Source: Pyricularia pennisetigena
Lineage: Eukaryota > Ascomycota > Sordariomycetes > Magnaporthales > Pyriculariaceae
DNA: 64,000 bases
Assembly (NCBI RefSeq): GCF_004337985.1
Contig: NC_043744.1
Span: 2,516,408 to 2,580,407, forward strand
Reading direction: 5' to 3'
The position numbers and the translations under genes are program-made. How positions within the stretch are numbered: position 1 is the stretch's first letter; each line of letters starts with the position of its first letter. This document shows positions 24,357 to 35,950 of the stretch, piece by piece. The notes below the pieces were generated by a model. It saw only the letters and a list, made by a program, of their open reading frames with translations. It made no database searches and was not told where the DNA came from.

Positions 24357-25368
24357 ATGACAAATATGGTCGACGGGGCAACTGGAATCAATCATCTCAT
24401 AATTGTCTGTGGTCATGGCATCTGGCAAGGCGGACCACAGCATGGCCATGATGAAGCCGAGTGGCTGATTGAAAGCTACAAGCGCGGCGAGACGCCCACC
24501 TTCATCGAGCATATCAAAGCCGGATTAGAGGCCCTCGCACAGGATAGTCGCGCAGTACTGGCGTTCTCCGGGTGAGGTTCTTCGAGATATTTAGAACAGG
24601 GTTTTCTCTTTCGCTTCTTGGTTACAGAATCTGATCGATGGTCTTGAAAACTATTCCACTCATTCCACATGGCTTAGAGGCCCAACATGGAAGGAAACGC
24701 GCCTCTCCGAGGCACGCAGCTACGCGAACCTTGCCGCTGCGAACGATTATTTCGGCTGCATAAGTCCTTCAGAAGAAACCACAGAAGCGCACCCGCTGTC
24801 TCCGATCCCGCTTTCTACCCGCATAATTCTCGAGGAACAGGCTTTGGACTCGTACTACAACGTCCTCTTTGCCATCATTGCCTTCTGGAGAAAGTTTCAA
24901 ACATGGCCTGGGAAGATCACGGTAGTCAGCCATGCCTTCAAGAAGGCCCGCATAGTCAACGCTCACTGCGCCGCCATCGGGTTTCCCCTTGAGCATGTCA
25001 GCTACATCGGCATCAACCCGCCCTGCCTTCCGCCATGGCTTCGGGCGGCACAGGACCTTCCCATGTCCGCTGCATTGTCGGAGAACAATGCCACAACAGG
25101 CACCGACCGTGATCGGAAGATCACGAAGGAAAAAGCAAATATAATGCGCCAAGTTGCAGAAGTCATTGGGCAGTGGACAGAGGACCCCCACGGCACTGGG
25201 GACGCGCTGGCTGGAAAGCGCCAAGCGCGGAATCCCTGGGGGGTGAGTCAAAAGCTTTTCTCTAGTGACGACGAGAGGGCTAGGAGCGGACTCGAAACCG
25301 TGTTCCTGGTTGATGGTACAGAGGCGCTTTCTTCAACCCCCAGAGGAATCGCTTGGGCGAAACGCTAA
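24357..25368 (+). CDS. DUF218 (YdcF-like) family protein
   Basis: Two exons: 24357-24571 and 24678-25368, with a GTGAGG donor and a GGCTTAG acceptor. The joined protein has 301 residues. Diagnostic parts are an N-terminal LIIVCGHGIW strand, the FSGG motif formed exactly at the splice junction, the SEARSYA segment, and ITVVSHAFKKARIVNAHCAAIGFP, which matches the fungal DUF218 family. The domain is named from bacterial YdcF/SanA-type proteins; the fungal cytosolic members have no firmly established reaction. There is no signal peptide, unlike bacterial SanA. The gene ends 39 bp before the stop of the convergent hydrolase gene, so their 3' UTRs very likely overlap. Confidence 0.82.
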
Positions 25369-25407
25369 ACCACAAGATTATGGCACTATCTACTGCGGTT
25401 GTAGTAA

Positions 25408-26560
25408 TTATATCTTGGATACACTTTCTCCACTCTTGCCTGACTGTCTAGATCCCTCGGCTCTAGTGGTCTCGACGAGGAATTTAACGGCGTCAGTAAC
25501 CATCCCCGGGCTGAACTCATGGCCGGCACCTGCGTAAACGCGGTCGTCAAATACAACGTCCAACTCGGACCATTCCTTCTGAACCCCCTTCATAAAATCG
25601 ACAAACGGTTTAGAGCAGTAATAAGGAACGAGTTTGTCATCTCCCCCAGAACAGCTGAGCATCCGCTTCCCACGAAGCCGTGATGTAACGATGCGCTTGG
25701 CTTCGGGTTCCTGTTCGACCGGCAACGGCCAGCTTGGAGTCTTGCGCGGGCCGAACACCAAACCTCTTGGGTCGTATTTCTCACAAGCACGTACCAGGTC
25801 TGGAGGGAAGTCCTTGCTCCCGATGAATGATGCCCCGTTGTCCTCTGTGCTAAAGGTCGGTAGTCTGGAGAGCCTGGCCCTATCTGATAGTAGGTCTGCA
25901 GCATTTATGAGCGCATGGACTTGGCTTCTCTTTACGACGTCAGTTTTATAACGATGTGGACTCACACATGTAGTCTGGGCAACCAATGATGACCACCCCA
26001 GCTGTGACTCTCTCGTCGGCGAATAGTAACTGCCATGTACTGTGGCCGCCAAGTGAGACGCCCAATACGTAATGGGCATCAACGTATCCATCGGGCTTCT
26101 CCGGAAATATATTTCCCTGAATCAAGTCGATCAAGAGCCCTGTGTCTACAACAGCACCAGAAATGAGTCCCTAAAACTACCGTCAGCGAGTGTCGGCGAT
26201 CAAGGCAGTGCTCACGGCAACGAGGTCACGCACAAACATGTCCTGGGCATGGTAAGGATTTCCACCGCGCCATGCATCGTTGGCTCTAGGGAATATTTCC
26301 CTCGTGCCATGGTTTCGCTGGTCAAAAGCAACCCCGATTAGGCCTCGTTCTTTAGATTGCTGCTCCTGGTTCCAAGCTCCAACTGTACGAGCCGCTATGT
26401 CGGCCATATCAGCGGAACTTCTCGTTCTGCCATGATGAAGCCAGAGGATAGACACGTGCGACGCCTCGGGGTTCAACTCGGAGAGGCCATGGACTGTCAC
26501 CATGTGCCCTGCTATGTGTTTTTCCGAGGCCGAAATGGCCGGTGCGGGTGAGAGCGACAT
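25408..26560 (-). CDS. Alpha/beta hydrolase
   Basis: Three exons: 26216-26560, 25966-26170 and 25408 to about 25919. Intron 1 runs from GTGAGC to GTTTTAG. For intron 2 the strong GTGAGT donor pairs in phase with the CCAAG acceptor before 25919; a GTGTGA donor with the GAGAAG acceptor is an in-phase alternative, so a few residues there are uncertain. The product has about 354 residues. The nucleophile elbow GVSLGGHS lies near residue 155; a candidate acid lies in GGDDKLVP and the histidine in GAGHEFS. An N-terminal WLHHGRTRSS segment could supply the oxyanion hole. It lacks a signal peptide, so it is probably cytosolic. The substrate is unknown; serine ester hydrolase or peptidase S9-like activity is possible. 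Confidence 0.8.
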
Positions 26561-27333
26561 TTTTTTTTTTTAAAAAGTCTCTTTTTTTTCCGTTTGATGA
26601 GCAGTGGTTTGATGCCCTTAGTCTAAACAGCTCGAGTCTTGAGGCTGTCTTGGCTCATCTGAGTCTGACTTGATCCCTTCCGTGTTGCCAGGAAAGGTAC
26701 TATACCTATTGAAGAATTGTGGCGGGGTTGGGCTAAAATTTATGCATGACAGCGCTTGGAGGATCTCTTGAGCTGTCCGACTCGCACCAAGTGTGATGAC
26801 CTAACGGAGTACTTAGATCTGATTGAGAGAAAAAAAAATAACATAGGAATGCATCCCTGTCTGTCCAGCCCCTTGTGCAACTATGCATCCCTGATAATAA
26901 CTCTTGGCTTTTTGAACTTTTTTTTTTTTTTTTTCCAAAACCGTTGTAATGCCAAGCACCTGCTAAGTTTCAGAATATATGTGTTCAAACTTGTGTGTCT
27001 ATTTGTGTTACTGACACTACCCATTGGCTTTTGTCATACCCCCAGCGTTATTTTCATATTGGTCGCATGACATTTCAAGTGTCGAATTGCAACGTGAGAG
27101 AGCCCTGTTCCTTGTGAGTATGAGTTGTTCTCGTACTTGGTTAAATTGCTCTTAGATTTCGAGGTGTTTAACAAAGTATAAATACTTCGCCGAACTTGCC
27201 TCGCCATTGTACTTTCCAACAATTATTCCACATCGTCAACACTGTGTCGATTTACATTCGTTTCTACTCTTTGAGATAACTCATTCAGTCTTTACCTTTA
27301 TTCAAACTTCCAATCGTTACACTTCTCATCACA
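26561..27333. other. Intergenic
   Basis: This lies between the hydrolase start and the small secreted protein. T runs sit near 26561-26570 and 26920-26935. No gene was seen. The A/T-rich stretch just before 27334, with an ATCACA-ATG context, is the likely leader of the secreted protein gene. Confidence 0.45.
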
Positions 27334-27806
27334 ATGAAGTTCGCTGCTGTTTTTATACTGGCCGCCTCCCTAACACTGGCCCTACCCTTAGATGACGGTA
27401 CATAACCACCGTCACTATCTTACCATTCAAGTCTGGTGTACTAATATTGCTCAAATCATTTTTAGTAGGTTCTTCAAACAAGGTTGCCATCAGATCAACC
27501 AGCCCTGATGCTCAGGGTTTCGGTAAGGTAACCCCTTTGTATACGAGAAAATATATGGGAGGGCTAACCACAAAACCAGAAAACTTGGACAAAAGAGCAC
27601 CTAAGAAAAAAAAGAAGAGCAAGTCCAAAAAGGAGGGCGGTGAGGAGGGCGGTGGCGGCGACGGCGGCGACGGCGATGGCAGCACTGTTGGCAAGGAGTG
27701 CCTGGACAAGGATGGTCAAAAAGGGCTTTGCACTGTCCTTGGCCTATGCAAGATTGAAAACTCTAGTGAGCCTGGAGAGTTGAACGCCAACTGTGTCCTC
27801 GGTTGA
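27334..27806 (+). CDS. Small secreted protein with Kex2-type site, Lys- and Gly/Asp-rich
   Basis: Exons 27334-27397, 27466-27522 and 27580-27806 give 115 residues. The second intron is 57 nt, a multiple of three and free of stops, so retention gives 134 residues. It has a GTAAGG donor, a GCTAAC branch and a CCAG acceptor. A clear signal peptide covers about the first 17-20 residues (MKFAAVFILAASLTLALP). After a short spacer comes LDKR followed by a lysine-rich block, a Gly/Glu/Asp-rich low-complexity segment and a C-terminal part with four cysteines (ECLD, LCTV, LCKI, NCVL). The KR dipeptide fits Kex2 processing in the Golgi, releasing a small basic, cysteine-containing peptide. It could be a candidate effector or antimicrobial-type peptide. 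I recognise no family; function is inference. Confidence 0.65.
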
Positions 27807-28696
27807 ACAACTCTCTTGAAATCCGAAACCCAAAGGATATTGACGGGGTGGTGTCATCCGCGGAATGCTCAATGCGGGTAAGGGAGGGGTAGAACATTGA
27901 GAATTAGGTGCGCCGGCAAGGATCGTTTTGCTTGAGTCTTTTTTTTCCTTGCTGTTAGGTAATGACAGTAGTAGCTGTTCATATAATGTGATGAGTTGTA
28001 TCAAGGCGCACTCTCCCGTGTCTTCTTTCCTATGCCATAATGGGCGAAATAACCCCAAGGTTCGGCTTATATTGAGGGCGCCGCCTATCTTGACTTGGGT
28101 CCAGGACCTTGCATCGGAAATAAGCCACAAAACTTCTACCGTTTTTCGACCAATGTTAACATGGGTTACAAATCTTGATACATTTTTGTAGGTGCTGTTT
28201 GCTACTCCGTTTGTCAATTTTCATGGATGGCCAGCCAATAAGGCCAGCTTGATGCAGCACACACGGGCCTAGCCCAAGTCGTCGGATCTTGGTAGGTTCC
28301 CCGGGTGTCCCCACCCATTACCGACACAGTGAAAACGTGAATACTGTGCCTTTTGGCACAACTCAACACTAATTTTGTTTCTATTTTTGCGCTGTCACTA
28401 CAAATTGCGGCTTGAACTGTTGCTATGAAAGATGAGGAACCGGTATAAATTGAAATCCTCAATTCCAAAGGCCAAAACCAGAATCTTACACTGTTTTATA
28501 CTTACGCTTACTGGGGATCTACCTTGCGGGTCAAAGATTTTAAATGTTTAGTGGCGTCGAAATTTTGACCCGTCAAAGTTTATTAAAAATGGCTGACACT
28601 ATAACCACCAAATCCAATCCACTGCCCAAACGACCCAAGGTTGCAGAATCAACACACATGTCTGGTAAAGTAAGGTACGGGTGATAGATCATCTAA
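27807..28696. other. Intergenic
   Basis: About 0.9 kb between the secreted protein gene and the mitochondrial carrier. Minus-strand frames here have no recognisable content. It contains the carrier promoter. Confidence 0.45.
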
Positions 28697-29786
28697 ATGT
28701 CGTCTGAGGCCAAGACTGTACTGGCCGAGCCTGCGCCTGCCAAGAATTATAAAGGCTTCGTCGCTGGTGTTTTCTCCGGTATCGCAAAGCTTTCAGGTGA
28801 GTCTCTGTCCAATGCCGCTTTGACTGCCTGTTTCATGGCCACAGAGACCAACCATGCAAACGTACAGTTCAAAGAGCCTACAGCAGAAGCTCTAAGCTGA
28901 CACACCTTCGCCCCCAATCCCCCATTCAGTCGGCCATCCATTCGACACAATCAAGGTCCGTCTGCAGACAACCGACGCGTCGCGGTTCAATGGCCCGTTG
29001 CAATGCCTGGTCCAGACCGTCCGTAACGAGGGGTTCGTTGGCCTCTACAAGGGCGCCACTCCTCCCCTCGTGGGCTGGATGTTCATGGACAGCGTCATGC
29101 TCGGCAGCCTAACGGTCTACCGCCGGCTCCTACGCGAACACGTCTTCAGCACGCCGTTGATATCACGTGATAATTCCATCCCAGTGTCCATGGTCGCCGA
29201 CACGCTGCCGGCGTACGGCCACGGCATAGCGGGAATCTTGGCCGGCTCGACCGTAAGCTTTATCGCTGCGCCGGTCGAGCACGTCAAGGCCCGCCTGCAG
29301 ATCCAGTACGCGGCCAAAAAGTCGGACAGGCTTTACGCGGGGCCCATCGACTGCATCAGGAAGATCCACCGCCACCACGGCATCCCGGGCCTGTACCACG
29401 GCTTGAGCGCAACACTGCTGTTCCGGTCCTTCTTCTTTTTCTGGTGGGGCAGCTACGACCTCCTGTCGCGGTGGATGAAGGAGAACACTGCGCTGAGCGT
29501 CCCGGCAATCAACTTTTGGGCCGGAGGCCTGAGTGCTCAGGTCTTTTGGATTACCAGCTACCCCAGCGATGTTGTCAAGCAGCGCATCATGACGGATCCG
29601 CTCGGCGGTGGGCTTGGAGACGGCACGCCGAGGTTCAGGAGGTGGCGAGATGCTGCTGTCACCATTTACAGGGAGAAGGGCCCCATGGGTTACTGGAGAG
29701 GTTTCTTGCCTTGTTTTTTGCGAGCCTTTCCAGCCAACGCAATGGCGCTGGTGGCATTTGAGGGTGTTATGAGGTCCTTGCCTTGA
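28697..29786 (+). CDS. Mitochondrial carrier family protein (Ymc/AMC-like)
   Basis: Two exons: 28697-28796 and 28930-29786, with a GTGAGT donor and an ATTCAG acceptor, giving 318 residues. The three tandem carrier repeats are visible through their signature motifs: PFDTIK in the first (completed by the splice), APVEHVKARLQ in the second and YPSDVVKQR in the third. Each is followed by a glycine-rich amphipathic helix region such as GLYKGATPPLVG and GLYHGLSATLLFR. The gene belongs to the SLC25 inner-membrane transporters. The NFWAGGLSAQVFW-type TM5 resembles the Ymc1/Ymc2/AMC-1 branch, with glycine or amino-acid/carnitine-like substrates in relatives, but substrate assignment from sequence is tentative. 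It converges on the eL22 gene 312 bp away. Confidence 0.88.
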
Positions 29787-30098
29787 GCGGGAGACATAGT
29801 ATACTTAATAGACCTTGGACCTGTAACATCAAATCGACCAAGTCACAGCACAAAAATCGGTGCCGCGCGTCTCTTCTGACCTAACCGGATAAATGGCATA
29901 AATAACTCAATATCACAGCAACAGATGATACGGAGAAAAAACAGTTGCGACAGCAAGCTTTATGGCCTCTTTCATTGACTGTGACAGAATCCTGAAGCAT
30001 TCAAGCCCGGACTCGTCTGGTATCTAATCCACCCCAGTTTTGTTTTCCCTTGTCAAAGACGGCATTCCTAAAACGTGTCATGGCGCATAAAAAATCGT
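29787..30098. other. Convergent 3' intergenic region
   Basis: About 310 bp between the carrier (+) and eL22 (-) stop codons. It holds only 3' UTR sequence as far as can be seen. Confidence 0.5.
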
Positions 30099-30738
30099 TT
30101 ACTCGTCGTCCTCGTCGTCAGCGTCGTTGACGACGTTGAAGAACTTGAGCTCGTAAACACCCTTGGAGGTGGAAACGACGCGAAGCCAGTCACGAAGCTG
30201 CTGCTTCTTGAGGAACTTCTTGGTCCTGTACAGAGCAGGTGGTTGTCGAAGTCAGTGTTCCGTCTTTCTTGGGCGACCAAGGTGCAGAATCCAAAGTAAG
30301 GGGTACTCACAGGTACTTCAGGTAGCGGCCGGAGAGCTCGTTGTGGGCAACGATCTCAATCTTGCCATCGGGCACCTGAGAGATGACAATGGTGTCGCCG
30401 AGCTGACCAACGCGGCCGTCGATCTTGATCTTCTCGTTCAGGAACTTCTCGAAGGCCGAGATGTCGAAGATCTTGTCGTTAACGGGCTGCGAGGCATTGA
30501 TGACGAACTGAAGCGAGAAAAAAAAGTTAGCTGCCTGCGCATTGTACCTTTCCAAAGTCCTCCAGACCTGCTAATACGGTAGTATGCTCACCTTCTTGGT
30601 TGTTTTGCTGGACTTGCCAGTCTTCTTCTAAAATGTTAAAAACCATGACATTAGCCTACTGCTTCACGCCATCATCCCTCAAGATTAGGCCAGCAGCAAA
30701 GCAGTGAGTCAAGTACGTACGGTCTGAGGGGGGGCCAT
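30099..30738 (-). CDS. RPL22: 60S ribosomal protein eL22
   Basis: Four exons: 30721-30738 (18 nt), 30592-30627 (36 nt), 30311-30507 and 30099-30225, all in phase, giving 125 residues. Splice sites are GTACGT/TTTTAG, GTGAGC/CTTCAG and GTGAGT/TACAG. The N-terminus is basic ([12 protein letters not shown], one exon). The core includes [20 protein letters not shown] and the [29 protein letters not shown] region, followed by [16 protein letters not shown] and an acidic tail (DADDEDE). This is the full eL22 family pattern and length. It is a component of the large cytosolic ribosomal subunit. Many short introns near the 5' end are typical of fungal ribosomal protein genes. Confidence 0.97.
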
Positions 30739-33229
30739 TTTGTTTGGATTTCGAGGAAAGAAGGACGCAAAAGGGTATGGTTGCTGGTACTCTGCGTATC
30801 TTTCAACGTTTGACGCGGGGGAGAAAAAGTTCGCGATCTTAGGAATTTCGAGCGCAACTAATTGTGTGTCGGTGGGGCTAATTTTGCAGCCCTCGGTACG
30901 GCGGTGGGCAAGTTGTCGGACCGATAAAGTTCCGATAAGGAAGTGCAAAAGTTTTCTGCGCGGTGCCTAGTAAGGCGTGCTCTCCATGGAGTTCGGTACT
31001 TGTGCAGGGTAGGCACATAGAGTTCCAAATTATACTGCGCTTAATTGTTACAAACCTCATAGAATCAACTATTGCGGGCTGCTTCAAACTCGTCCTTGTA
31101 CCTTTTTTCTTATTTGCACCTATGTGTATGTACTCGTTCTACCCATGAAGCTACCTACAACCGTGGCATTCTCAACCTTTCATTGTGATAATAACGAGCG
31201 AACTGGGAGTAGGCGACGCTGACGGACTCGAATTGCTCAGTCGAGACCTAGCGATCCACGAAATGATCCCTCGGTACCCAAAGAGGAAAAGTGACCACAA
31301 ACAACAACAAAAGCAAGGTACTATAGAGTAGATTAAAAACAGAAACTCATCTGATTAAGTAGTATTCAAATCTGCGCCTCGTATAACTGTGCAGCAAAGC
31401 TCCCTACCAAATGCAAGGGTGCCGCCACGATTCGATAAATTGCTTTCTTTTTGCAATGCTCGAGTTGATGATCCAACTCCAGGTTCGGCGTCTGGCGAAC
31501 GCGCGGCCTTTACCAGGGTGATATGAAGCGGGTCTTCCCGAGCAAAGAGATCAAGAGAGACGGGGCAAAAACGGGTGCCACCGCCAAAGTCAATGACGAT
31601 AAGGCTAGCCTTGGCCGAAGGACACCGGGCCTAGACACTTCACCTAATCTTGGTGATTCGAATCGACATTTGAAAAGGAATGAATCAGGATTAATGATGG
31701 AGAAAGTAGTGCACATCACGGGCCGAAATACTCGCATATGATCTTGTTGTCGATAGTGATCTGCGAGCTCTCTGCAACGTTGAACGCTTAGTTGGGGCTG
31801 CGATGTTACTGGGCCGAGCAGATCCAATAATGTTCAGTATCTTTATTAGATCTCATAGCCAAAAGGGGCTGGGTTGAACTTAGTGTCGGATGAGAGAGCA
31901 TTGGACGGGTCTTTCTGGTCCGTCCGACATGCCGGTAGTTTGTCAACTGAGCCACAATCTAGCGAGCACTCGCCACAAAACCTCTTTCCGCAGTAGGTTG
32001 CCTCCAGTTATCCCGCAAGGATGGCATTCTTCTGCTCTAAGGTTGTGGGGTTTACGTCGTAATAATTGAAAATGACGATTGGATGTTATCGCTAACCTTT
32101 CTTTCTCATCTTGGCTATACCAAGCAGTAAATCTAACACATTGTATCTCTCGAGATCTGGGCGCTTTAGTCATCAGCCCACACCTGGTTATGGCTGAGGT
32201 CCAGTGTTGGCATCATTGCATCAGCCACGGAACAAGCGATGTCATGGCACGCGTCAGGTGGAGCCATGGAGTGACGTAACGGTAGTTGCGGCATTGTTCG
32301 TTAACAATATTTTCGAACAGACGCGGCGCCTCGAATTGCTCGGCATGGCAAACAATTCGGAATTCGGCGAAGGGTTCGTCAGCTTACCTCTTCAGTATAG
32401 CGCACGTCACAATTGGGGCTAGAAGCCTGATGTAGCCCCGAACAAGCTGTATAGCCTACATGGCTGGGGGGGGGCAACCAAATCATGGCAAACGAAAGTA
32501 AACCTCCGGGGTGAACGGCACATTCAGAAGCGCTTCACTGTCTTGGCCGTGCACAGTTTATTGGACCACCGCAGATGAGATGGCCTGCAACCTTGTTTCA
32601 CCACAGCCATCTCATCGATCAAATTTGACTTTTTTCGTGGGGCAGCTGCCCACTGTGGGTTTTGCCTGTGATGTTTTTTTTGTAGCTGCCAACGGAAAAA
32701 ACGGGGACAAAAATACAAGCGGAGCTAGTTGGAAACCAAGCCAATCTACGGATTTCTTCCTCTTTTTGTTTCTTCCGTCCAATCCTGGCTAGGCGCAGGA
32801 GGAAAAGAAAAAAGAAGAAGCGATGGTGAAGGTATGACGCACTTCCCGTCTTGTTTCGTTCTGTTGTGTCCCTTGAAGCCCCGGGAAGCCAAGTTCCCCT
32901 TTCCCTGTGTTGGTAGGTGGATGCATACCGACACCCCCCAGGCTACCTTTTAGACCAACCTTTTTTTTTTTTTCCATGGGTGGATCGAGCAAGCAAGGTT
33001 CAATCAGCTGCCACTTGCTGTTCAAGGCTGACTCCCATCCCCGTGCAACGGTGCTATTTAAAACCTTCCTGTCCCGCTCTGTTTTTCTTCCTCCTCAGAC
33101 AACATTCAGATATCTACCATCGTATCACAACCTCAACGAACGAACGACATCCCACATCCTCCAGTAAATTCTACTCGTTTTCGATACAAACTTATCGCCT
33201 CGATAAATTCAATCATATAATCAGTCAAC
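30739..33229. other. Intergenic, eL22 and Pmp3 upstream regions
   Basis: About 2.5 kb flanked by the starts of eL22 (-) and Pmp3 (+). No supported gene was found. The part near Pmp3 (about 33060-33229) is CT- and AC-rich and looks like a long fungal 5' leader. A T13 run lies near 32961-32973 and a G8 run near 32467-32474. Confidence 0.5.
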
Positions 33230-33573
33230 ATGCCTTTCACCGCTAGGTATGACTTGATACGATCCCAATGGCCACAGGCTTCCACATCAGCCCTGTGTTC
33301 ATCTAAATGGAAAACTTTGAACTGACACGATCCCTTTTAACCACAGCGACATCTGCAAGATCATCCTTGCCATCATCCTGCCGCCTCTGGGTGTGTTTAT
33401 GGAGCGCGGCTGCGGTGCTGACCTGCTCATCAACATTCTCCTGACCATCCTCGGTACGTCCTCATACAATTCGGTCACCCCTTGAAGTATTTCACAAAAG
33501 CAGGTTCTGACCTGTTATAATAGGTTACATTCCCGGAATCATCCACGCTCTGTACATTATCCTGAAGTACTAG
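33230..33573 (+). CDS. PMP3: Plasma membrane proteolipid 3 (Pmp3)
   Basis: Three exons: 33230-33246, 33347-33453 and 33524-33573, in phase, giving 57 residues, the usual family size. The first intron has GTATGA and ACCACAG; the second has GTACGT and AATAG. The protein has two membrane helices: IILAIILPPLGVFMERGC and LLINILLTILGYIPGIIHALY. The PPLGVF and GYIPGIIHA motifs are family hallmarks (UPF0057). Pmp3 proteins modulate plasma-membrane potential and cation sensitivity and bind phosphoinositides; fungal members are commonly stress-induced. No other reading frame is needed to explain this locus. Confidence 0.97.
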
Positions 33574-34382
33574 GCGACCAAAGACTACGACCGTCTGCTT
33601 CCGAGTTGCGCGGAAAATTGATGACGACTACCGGCGTGTCACGATACACCAGATACGAAGCACCTCTATGCGCTGTAAAGACGCCCGAGTGACAAGGAGC
33701 AACGGGGATTTCTTTTTGTCTTTCTATCTTTGTCGTTTTGCATTATACGCGGGTTTCCTAATTGCGAGCTTTGTAATGCGACTGCGGCTTTGTTTTTGGC
33801 TTGGTTGCGCGCGGATATGCGGGGGAGCATTTGGTCAGGGTCGCGATCCAACGACGCAAGACTTGTGGCTTTTTCTTGCCTAGGACTTAATTCACGATTT
33901 GATACCCTTGAACATCAACTCTTCCCACTTCTGTGGTTTCCACAGTGATGATGCGTTGTTATTGAATATCGGTATTTCCGGCGTTCGCCCATATGTGGAT
34001 GATGTCATTTTCGTGTAAACAGCCGAGATTTCTGTACTTGGCGTTACATTCGCAACCTTCTTAACCCTTGATATCAACCTGGCCTACATAGATAGCTAGC
34101 TTCGTAGTTTCCAGGGGATTCGGCATTTCTAGTCGTCGCGATAATTCATGGAAGCCATCGTACTCAAAACAAGTCACTTGATTTTTTCGTTTCGTAATTG
34201 ACGCCCAAGATTTTCTGGTGGAGTTTAGAAACATTCAGACCACGCTAAAACCATCATCAAGTATGGAGATAGCAATCAGTTGCTGACGTACATGGACGCA
34301 CGGAAGTGGGATATGGAGCTTAGTGCGTCGGCCCTGTTCTTACAAATTTTGCTCTAGTCTACTGCTTCCGCTTTGACACGTC
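33574..34382. other. Convergent 3' intergenic region
   Basis: About 0.8 kb between the Pmp3 stop (+) and the GTPase stop (-). A 71-codon plus-strand frame at 33668 is most likely Pmp3 3' UTR. No gene is called. Confidence 0.5.
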
Positions 34383-35950
34383 TTACCCTCGTCCTACCTT
34401 GAACGAGAGAATCTGCAAAGTTCAAGTCAGCAGGTGCCCGACATGAAAACAAATCAAGGNNNNNNNNNNNNNNNNNNNNNNNNNNNNNNNNNGGGCAGAT
34501 TCCAAAACACCTACATCGTTTTTGCCGACAGTGACAACAACATCTTCCGAAACTCGCATGGCCCCAACCCCCTCTATGTATGCCACGGGGGCGTCGCCCA
34601 TGACCTTTCTCGCAACCTCTCCCACGGTTGTGTTCTTCTTGACAAGCACACAATCCCTAAAGACAAACTTTGACTCGGAAGCTCCTGAGCCAAAGGTCGT
34701 CGTGTTGCGGACAGGGTATACAGGCACTAACCCTAGGACCTCGGCAGCCTTGGAAAGTACTTGATTGACGCCGGTGGACCCGAACCTGTAGAGAACCATA
34801 TCCTTGAGGTTCTCTATTCTCGTCTTGTTCTTCTCGTCAAGCTCCTTCAACCCACCACCCTCTGGATCCCCATCCGCGATCAAGTCCTCCCTCGTGTCGA
34901 CAAACTCGCTGCCCTCTGTATATCGAATGTATCCCTGCTTTGCCATCTTGCGCAAGAATATCTCTGATATTGCTGAGCAAAGCACGATCTTATTGGGGTC
35001 TTGCATCTTGGCGATTTTTGCTATGTTCTTGTCTGAGTCGGGATGATCGATCTTGTTCAGAGCGATGACTGTCGGGAATTTCTCGTCGGTAAAGGCCTCC
35101 ACAACTCGCTCGATGGTCGCGTCATCCCAGTGTTCCAACCCTTCCTTGAGCGCTAGTTTATCCAGTGTGCGCGCAACCACTTTGGCCGTACTACCGTAAC
35201 CACTGAACTGTGCCTGTAGCGTCTCGACCGCTGTATGCTTGGCCGCGACGTGTCGTCTCCTGATGCTGCCCCATTTATCCATCAAGTTTCCTCTGATCCA
35301 TGCCACGATCTCGCTGCGCAGCCACGCAATGTCGACCGACGGGTCGTAACCCCTGGTGTTCTTGCCCTCGGCATCGGTGGTGCCCGACGCGTCGACAACG
35401 TGAATCAGGGCGTCGGCGTGTCGAAGGTCGTCAAGAAACTTGTTTCCCAGGCCCTTGCCTTGATGCGCCCCCGGCACCAAGCCAGCGACGTCGAGTAGTT
35501 CAATGGGCACGGAGCGGCGTCCGTCGACACACGATCCGTGGTTCGGTTTGCACCGGTCCTGGAGGCCGTGCCGGGCACAGGCGCAGTCAATCTGGAGATA
35601 GCCTATCGCACGCTGGGGATCGATGGTGGTGAAGCTGTGAGAGGGACGTTCGGTGACTATGTTAGCGTAAAAGATACTAACCAGACAGGACCTCCCCTTG
35701 TCTCGAGTTTAAAGGCGCCGCCCGGCTGGCTGAAAACAATCAAGAGGACCATACGGGAAATTTCCTATGCGGAGCGTATCAGCTGCATGGTCGTACCGAA
35801 AGGAGCAGGGCTCGTTCCCCTGGCTAGCGGGCGGTTTGTGGGTGTGGGTTACCGACCGACTTTAGAGGTTGCGTCTGTGAGGGAGTTCAGCGTGCTGGAT
35901 TTGCCAGCACTAGGCTTCCCAACAAGGCCGATCAAAGGATCGCGTGGCAT
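34383..35950 (-). CDS. Obg-type GTPase with TGS domain
   Basis: Four exons: 35857-35950, a 10-nt microexon 35755-35764, 34515-35634 and 34383-34412, giving 417 residues in phase. Motifs in order: G1 GKPSAGKSS (residues 11-19), G2 FTTID (completed through the microexon), G3 DVAGLVPG followed by [28 protein letters not shown]4 NKID, and a C-terminal TGS domain ([23 protein letters not shown]) ending in LSFKVGRG. This is the fungal/archaeal YchF-like group that includes fission yeast SPBC428.15, distinct from Ola1. Such GTPases are linked to ribosome function; the exact role is unknown. Exon 1 ends at a GTCGGT donor, which is unusual but gives the family sequence exactly. The 33-base N gap lies inside the last intron and does not touch coding sequence. 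Divergent from the SET gene, 311 bp away. Confidence 0.9.
34460..34492. other. Assembly gap (33 N)
   Basis: Unresolved bases inside the last intron of the Obg-type GTPase gene. Frames that read through it are artefacts; both flanking splice sites are intact. Confidence 0.99.
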
